In this document: positions 61,475 to 64,000 of the stretch, piece after piece
Layout of the letters: the number at the start of each line of letters is the position of its first letter
How positions within the stretch are numbered: position 1 is the first letter of the stretch
NCBI GenBank assembly: GCA_045600225.1
Contig: JAZRXL010000055.1
Span: forward strand, 1 to 64,000
Reading direction: 5' to 3'
From: UBA1181 sp045600225
GTDB taxonomy: Bacteria; Bacteroidota; Bacteroidia; Bacteroidales; Paludibacteraceae
Length of the DNA stretch: 64,000 nt
Notes under the pieces: model-generated
Database searches by the model: none
Seen by the model: only the letters and a program-made list of their open reading frames with translations
Told to the model about the DNA's origin: nothing
Made by a program: the position numbers and the translations under genes

Positions 61475-62770
61475 ATGGCTAGTTTTGATAAAGAATCTTT
61501 GTGGAGTGCCATTTCGTATTGGTATAGGCGTAAATTTGGTGATTGGGCTTTGGATTTGGATAAAATCTTTACTTTCCATACCAACTTAGACAAAGAAACC
61601 GTTTCAGAGGTGTTGTTCGCTTTGGCGAAGGTGTTGGCTCATATGCATTTTACATCGGGTGGAACAGAAGATGGGGAAGCCTTTATTTATGATTTTCTCG
61701 ATGAACATTTTTCTCAAACATCATTGATTTCGTTAAGAAGAGAAAAGAGGGATTCTGAGTCTATTAAGCAACAATTTAAGAAGGAACTGGCTTTTTTGCA
61801 AGCGAATTCTATTCCTGTTTTGAAAGATTGTAATTTGCGAGATGCGTTGGAAGAGTCGTGTGATCTCATCAACAAATATATGCTTTGGAAGCGTATTAGA
61901 GTGAAACTGCTGGATGTTCTGAACTATTTGGTTTCAAACTCTCTGATGCGTAATGATAGTGAAGACCTCTTGTATATCATAAAATACCATTTCGTGTTTG
62001 ATTCGAAGATGGTGGAATTGAAGAGCTTAGGTTATCAATATGATATCAATGGGAAGAAACCGAGTAGTTGGGATTTGGTTGAGAGTGACGCATACGAGTA
62101 TGTTGCCTCTGTTCCTAGTTTGATAGCATACCATCTAAGAAGAATAGATGGAAATATAGAGTCGGAACTTTCTTTGGCAAGAGAGTTTTTGAGACAAAAC
62201 TATTTTTCGTTTTATTTGAAAGCAATCTCAAATAACCAAAGGAATGTTTCGATTGTAACAATCCGCTACGAGGAAGGTATGTTAGATGAAACTGTCTTTG
62301 CATTAAAAGTTAAGAATTGGCGCTACTATTGTGTTAATGTTTTGTATGCAAAGTTGCCATATTTTTTCCGTGTAGAGTTGTTATATGTCCTTTACCAGAT
62401 TTATGATGTGCAAGATGGTTTGTCGGATGAGGAATTGGAAATGTTGCACAACACGGCCCAATATCTTCGTATTGAAGATTCTGAAATAGAGGAGATTGAG
62501 AGTCATTTCTTTATTTATAAGGAGAAGAAAAAATCAACAGAGTCATTTGTTGAATATATACAAAATACAAAGGCTGATATGCTGAAAGTCTTGCATTTGG
62601 ATGAATTGGCATCTTTGGCTGAGATAAAAAAAGCGTATAGGCATTTGGCAAAACAATATCATCCAGACAGACAACCTAAGGATGCAACTCCAGAAGAGTT
62701 GGAGGCTGCAAAAGAAAAATTCCTTGAGATTGACAAGGCGTATGATTATTTGATTTCCTTGTATTCGTAG
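61475..62770 (+). CDS. DjlA-like protein: TerB-like region plus C-terminal J-domain
   Basis: Protein of 431 aa. The last ~65 residues are a J-domain (AEIKKAYRHLAKQYHPDRQP with the HPD motif), preceded by a helical TerB-like segment (LLYVLYQIYDVQDGLSDEELEMLHNTAQYL). The first ~270 residues are helical with no recognised family. J-domains stimulate Hsp70 (DnaK). No membrane anchor is seen, unlike E. coli DjlA. The 3' end overlaps the opposite-strand vsr gene by 25 nt. It starts 6 nt after the preceding gene. Confidence 0.85.
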   Translation: MASFDKESLWSAISYWYRRKFGDWALDLDKIFTFHTNLDKETVSEVLFALAKVLAHMHFTSGGTEDGEAFIYDFLDEHFSQTSLISLRREKRDSESIKQQFKKELAFLQANSIPVLKDCNLRDALEESCDLINKYMLWKRIRVKLLDVLNYLVSNSLMRNDSEDLLYIIKYHFVFDSKMVELKSLGYQYDINGKKPSSWDLVESDAYEYVASVPSLIAYHLRRIDGNIESELSLAREFLRQNYFSFYLKAISNNQRNVSIVTIRYEEGMLDETVFALKVKNWRYYCVNVLYAKLPYFFRVELLYVLYQIYDVQDGLSDEELEMLHNTAQYLRIEDSEIEEIESHFFIYKEKKKSTESFVEYIQNTKADMLKVLHLDELASLAEIKKAYRHLAKQYHPDRQPKDATPEELEAAKEKFLEIDKAYDYLISLYS

Positions 62771-63261
62771 CCAGAATCTGCAGCAATGGAAGGTGTGATT
62801 TCTTCCATCGAATATGTTTTAGGTGTTCCTTTTTTGTAAATGCTTAAAAAGGCTTCGTTCAGCCAATAGCATATCTCTTCCAAGGTCTTTTCCCTTACTT
62901 TGGGTTTCAACTGACATTCCCATACGATTAAGGTATTCCAACCTAATTTTTTTAGTTTTTTCCTTACCTCAACATCCCGTTCCTTGTTCCGATTGAACTT
63001 GTTTTCCCAAAATCGCGGATTAGTTTTCGGTGATCTCCCTTTAAGGCAGTCGTGTCCGTGCCAGAAACATCCATGGATGAAGATGGCGGTCCTGTATTTT
63101 CTCAATACGATATCGGGTTTGCCAGGAAGGGTAGAGACATTCACTCTATATCTAAATCCATTGGCGAAAAGGTAGCGACGCACGATGAGTTCGGGTTTCG
63201 TGTTTTTGCTACGAATCCTGCTCATTGTCAAACTTCTCTGTTCTGCTGATAGAATGTCCAT
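62746..63261 (-). CDS. vsr: very short patch repair endonuclease (Vsr)
   Basis: Protein of 171 aa. Motifs of Vsr: MSRIRSKNTKPELIVRRYL, LPGKPDIVLRKYRTAIFIHGCFWHGHDC (metal Asp, plus the catalytic and zinc His/Cys residues) and LGWNTLIVWECQLK. Vsr nicks T:G mismatches formed by deamination of 5-methylcytosine. No cytosine methyltransferase gene is adjacent in the window, so its partner is elsewhere or lost. The 3' end overlaps the J-domain gene. Start ATG 63261; the longer frame is rejected. Confidence 0.94.
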   Translation of the reverse strand: MDILSAEQRSLTMSRIRSKNTKPELIVRRYLFANGFRYRVNVSTLPGKPDIVLRKYRTAIFIHGCFWHGHDCLKGRSPKTNPRFWENKFNRNKERDVEVRKKLKKLGWNTLIVWECQLKPKVREKTLEEICYWLNEAFLSIYKKGTPKTYSMEEITPSIAADSGYEYKEIK

Positions 63262-63401
63262 AAGAAGAAAATGAGCAAAAGTAAAGTTTTTAGAAGTCAC
63301 AGAGTAAAAACATCATCTCTTTTTTTCAAAAAGAAACATATCTTTTCTTATATTTGCAATAGTGTTAATGAATATTTTATTGAATAAAAGTTAGCAGAGT
63401 T

Positions 63402-63884
63402 ATGGATTTTGAAGATATATTCCCGATACTGATATTTGCTGTGATCGTGATTGCCAACATCCTTAAATATAATAAGGAAGTCAAATCTGATGCGGAAAGA
63501 ACACAGCGTAGAGCCTCAGAAACCATGCGTGATATTATCTCGCAGTCGGATGATGAATATACTGTTGAAGAGTACGAAGATGAACAGAAAGAGGTTTCTG
63601 TTAAATCTGAAATTCAACGTAAATTGGAGGATATGGCCAAAAGAATAGAGGCTGATTTAAATCCAAGGACACAGCAATCTGCCAACGTTATGGGGCAAAG
63701 GGGAAAATCTAAATTCTTAGTATCAGAAGAAGGACAACCTTCCGTTATGAACGTTCATAAGGGAACATCTCCCATATCACCTGTAGAAGAGGATGTATAT
63801 GAGCCTGTTAAACTGAACTTTGAGGATCAGGAAGAGTTGAAAAGGGCGTTTGTCTATTCAGAGATCCTTAACAGAAAATATTGA
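63402..63884 (+). CDS. small membrane-anchored protein of unknown function
   Basis: Protein of 160 aa: N-terminal membrane helix (IFPILIFAVIVIANIL), then a long charged, probably disordered or coiled segment (VEEYEDEQKEVSVKSEIQRK, LEDMAKRIEADLNPRTQQS) and an acidic C-terminus. No family recognised. It is 27 nt upstream of the Sir2 gene. Confidence 0.75.
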   Translation: MDFEDIFPILIFAVIVIANILKYNKEVKSDAERTQRRASETMRDIISQSDDEYTVEEYEDEQKEVSVKSEIQRKLEDMAKRIEADLNPRTQQSANVMGQRGKSKFLVSEEGQPSVMNVHKGTSPISPVEEDVYEPVKLNFEDQEELKRAFVYSEILNRKY

Positions 63885-63911
63885 TTTGAGTAGTATTTGG
63901 TTAATATTAAT

Positions 63912-64000
63912 ATGAAAAAAAGACTAGTTGTCCTTTCTGGTGCAGGAATCAGTGCAGAGAGTGGAATACGAACATTTAGAGATTCTGATGGTTTGTGGAA
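63912..64000 (+). CDS. cobB: Sir2-type NAD-dependent protein deacylase, partial
   Basis: Only the first 29 codons are in the window (MKKRLVVLSGAGISAESGIRTFRDSDGLW). This is the Sir2 N-terminus with the NAD-binding GAGISAESGI and TFRDxxGLW motifs. It removes acyl groups from lysines using NAD. The gene continues past position 64000. Confidence 0.9.
   Translation, partial: MKKRLVVLSGAGISAESGIRTFRDSDGLW

Overview
The window is a roughly 42% GC chromosomal segment from a Bacteroidota bacterium, most likely order Bacteroidales. The evidence is: promoters of the TTTG / TAnnTTTG type; several secreted proteins ending in type IX secretion (T9SS) sorting domains; a hybrid two-component regulator; Bacteroidota-restricted families (DUF6048, DUF6452, DUF4199, DUF6515, GSCFA, Porin_10); and plant-polysaccharide hydrolases typical of gut or rumen members. 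The species cannot be named from sequence alone.

Layout. 0-3.3 kb: an ATP-grasp-like protein, two small codon-biased proteins sharing a strong terminator, an FKBP isomerase and a lipoprotein. 3.4-10.5 kb: a long minus-strand run that may be one operon (DUF4199, GT2 glycosyltransferase, anchored protein, nitroreductase, DUF6452, DUF6048, transketolase, tatA, tatC). 10.6-10.85 kb: an SRP RNA and a tRNA-Thr that appear to form one transcription unit. 11-22.8 kb: a UvrD-type helicase, aldo/keto reductase, Tex, a DUF6515 protein with a sigma-54-like promoter, a universal stress protein, RNase P RNA, YihY and an M3 peptidase. 23-25 kb: a GH5 endoglucanase with a T9SS tail. 25.2-31.5 kb: a CusCBA/Czc-type heavy-metal efflux operon preceded by a His-rich DUF6769 gene. 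31.6-36.2 kb: a YugP-like protease, a hypothetical protein, RelA, riboflavin synthase and a PAS protein.

36.3-38.9 kb is the accessory part. It holds an Abi_2 (AbiD/F-type) gene with its own promoter and a terminator-like leader hairpin, a 35-bp tandem duplication, REP-like hairpins, and an FGE/C-type-lectin lipoprotein whose last ~40 codons look like the variable region of a diversity-generating retroelement (DGR) target. Two copies of a ~147-nt repeat bracket the lipoprotein gene. No reverse transcriptase or template repeat is visible in the window, so the retroelement, if real, acts from elsewhere.

39-47.7 kb is a polysaccharide-utilisation cluster without SusC/SusD: a 1312-aa hybrid sensor/AraC regulator, a CBM35-GH5_8 mannanase, a GH10-CBM6 xylanase and a short T9SS-tailed protein. 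Repeated ATTCTCCYA motifs upstream of the mannanase promoter are plausible regulator sites. 47.9-64 kb is mainly housekeeping: NfeD-like protease, M16 peptidase, DUF2238 protein, porin, EamA transporter, a T9SS type B protein, MtaB, GSCFA, an OmpA-like lipoprotein, Dxs, two uncharacterised proteins (one with a J-domain), an orphan Vsr endonuclease, a small anchored protein and the start of a Sir2 deacylase cut by the window edge.
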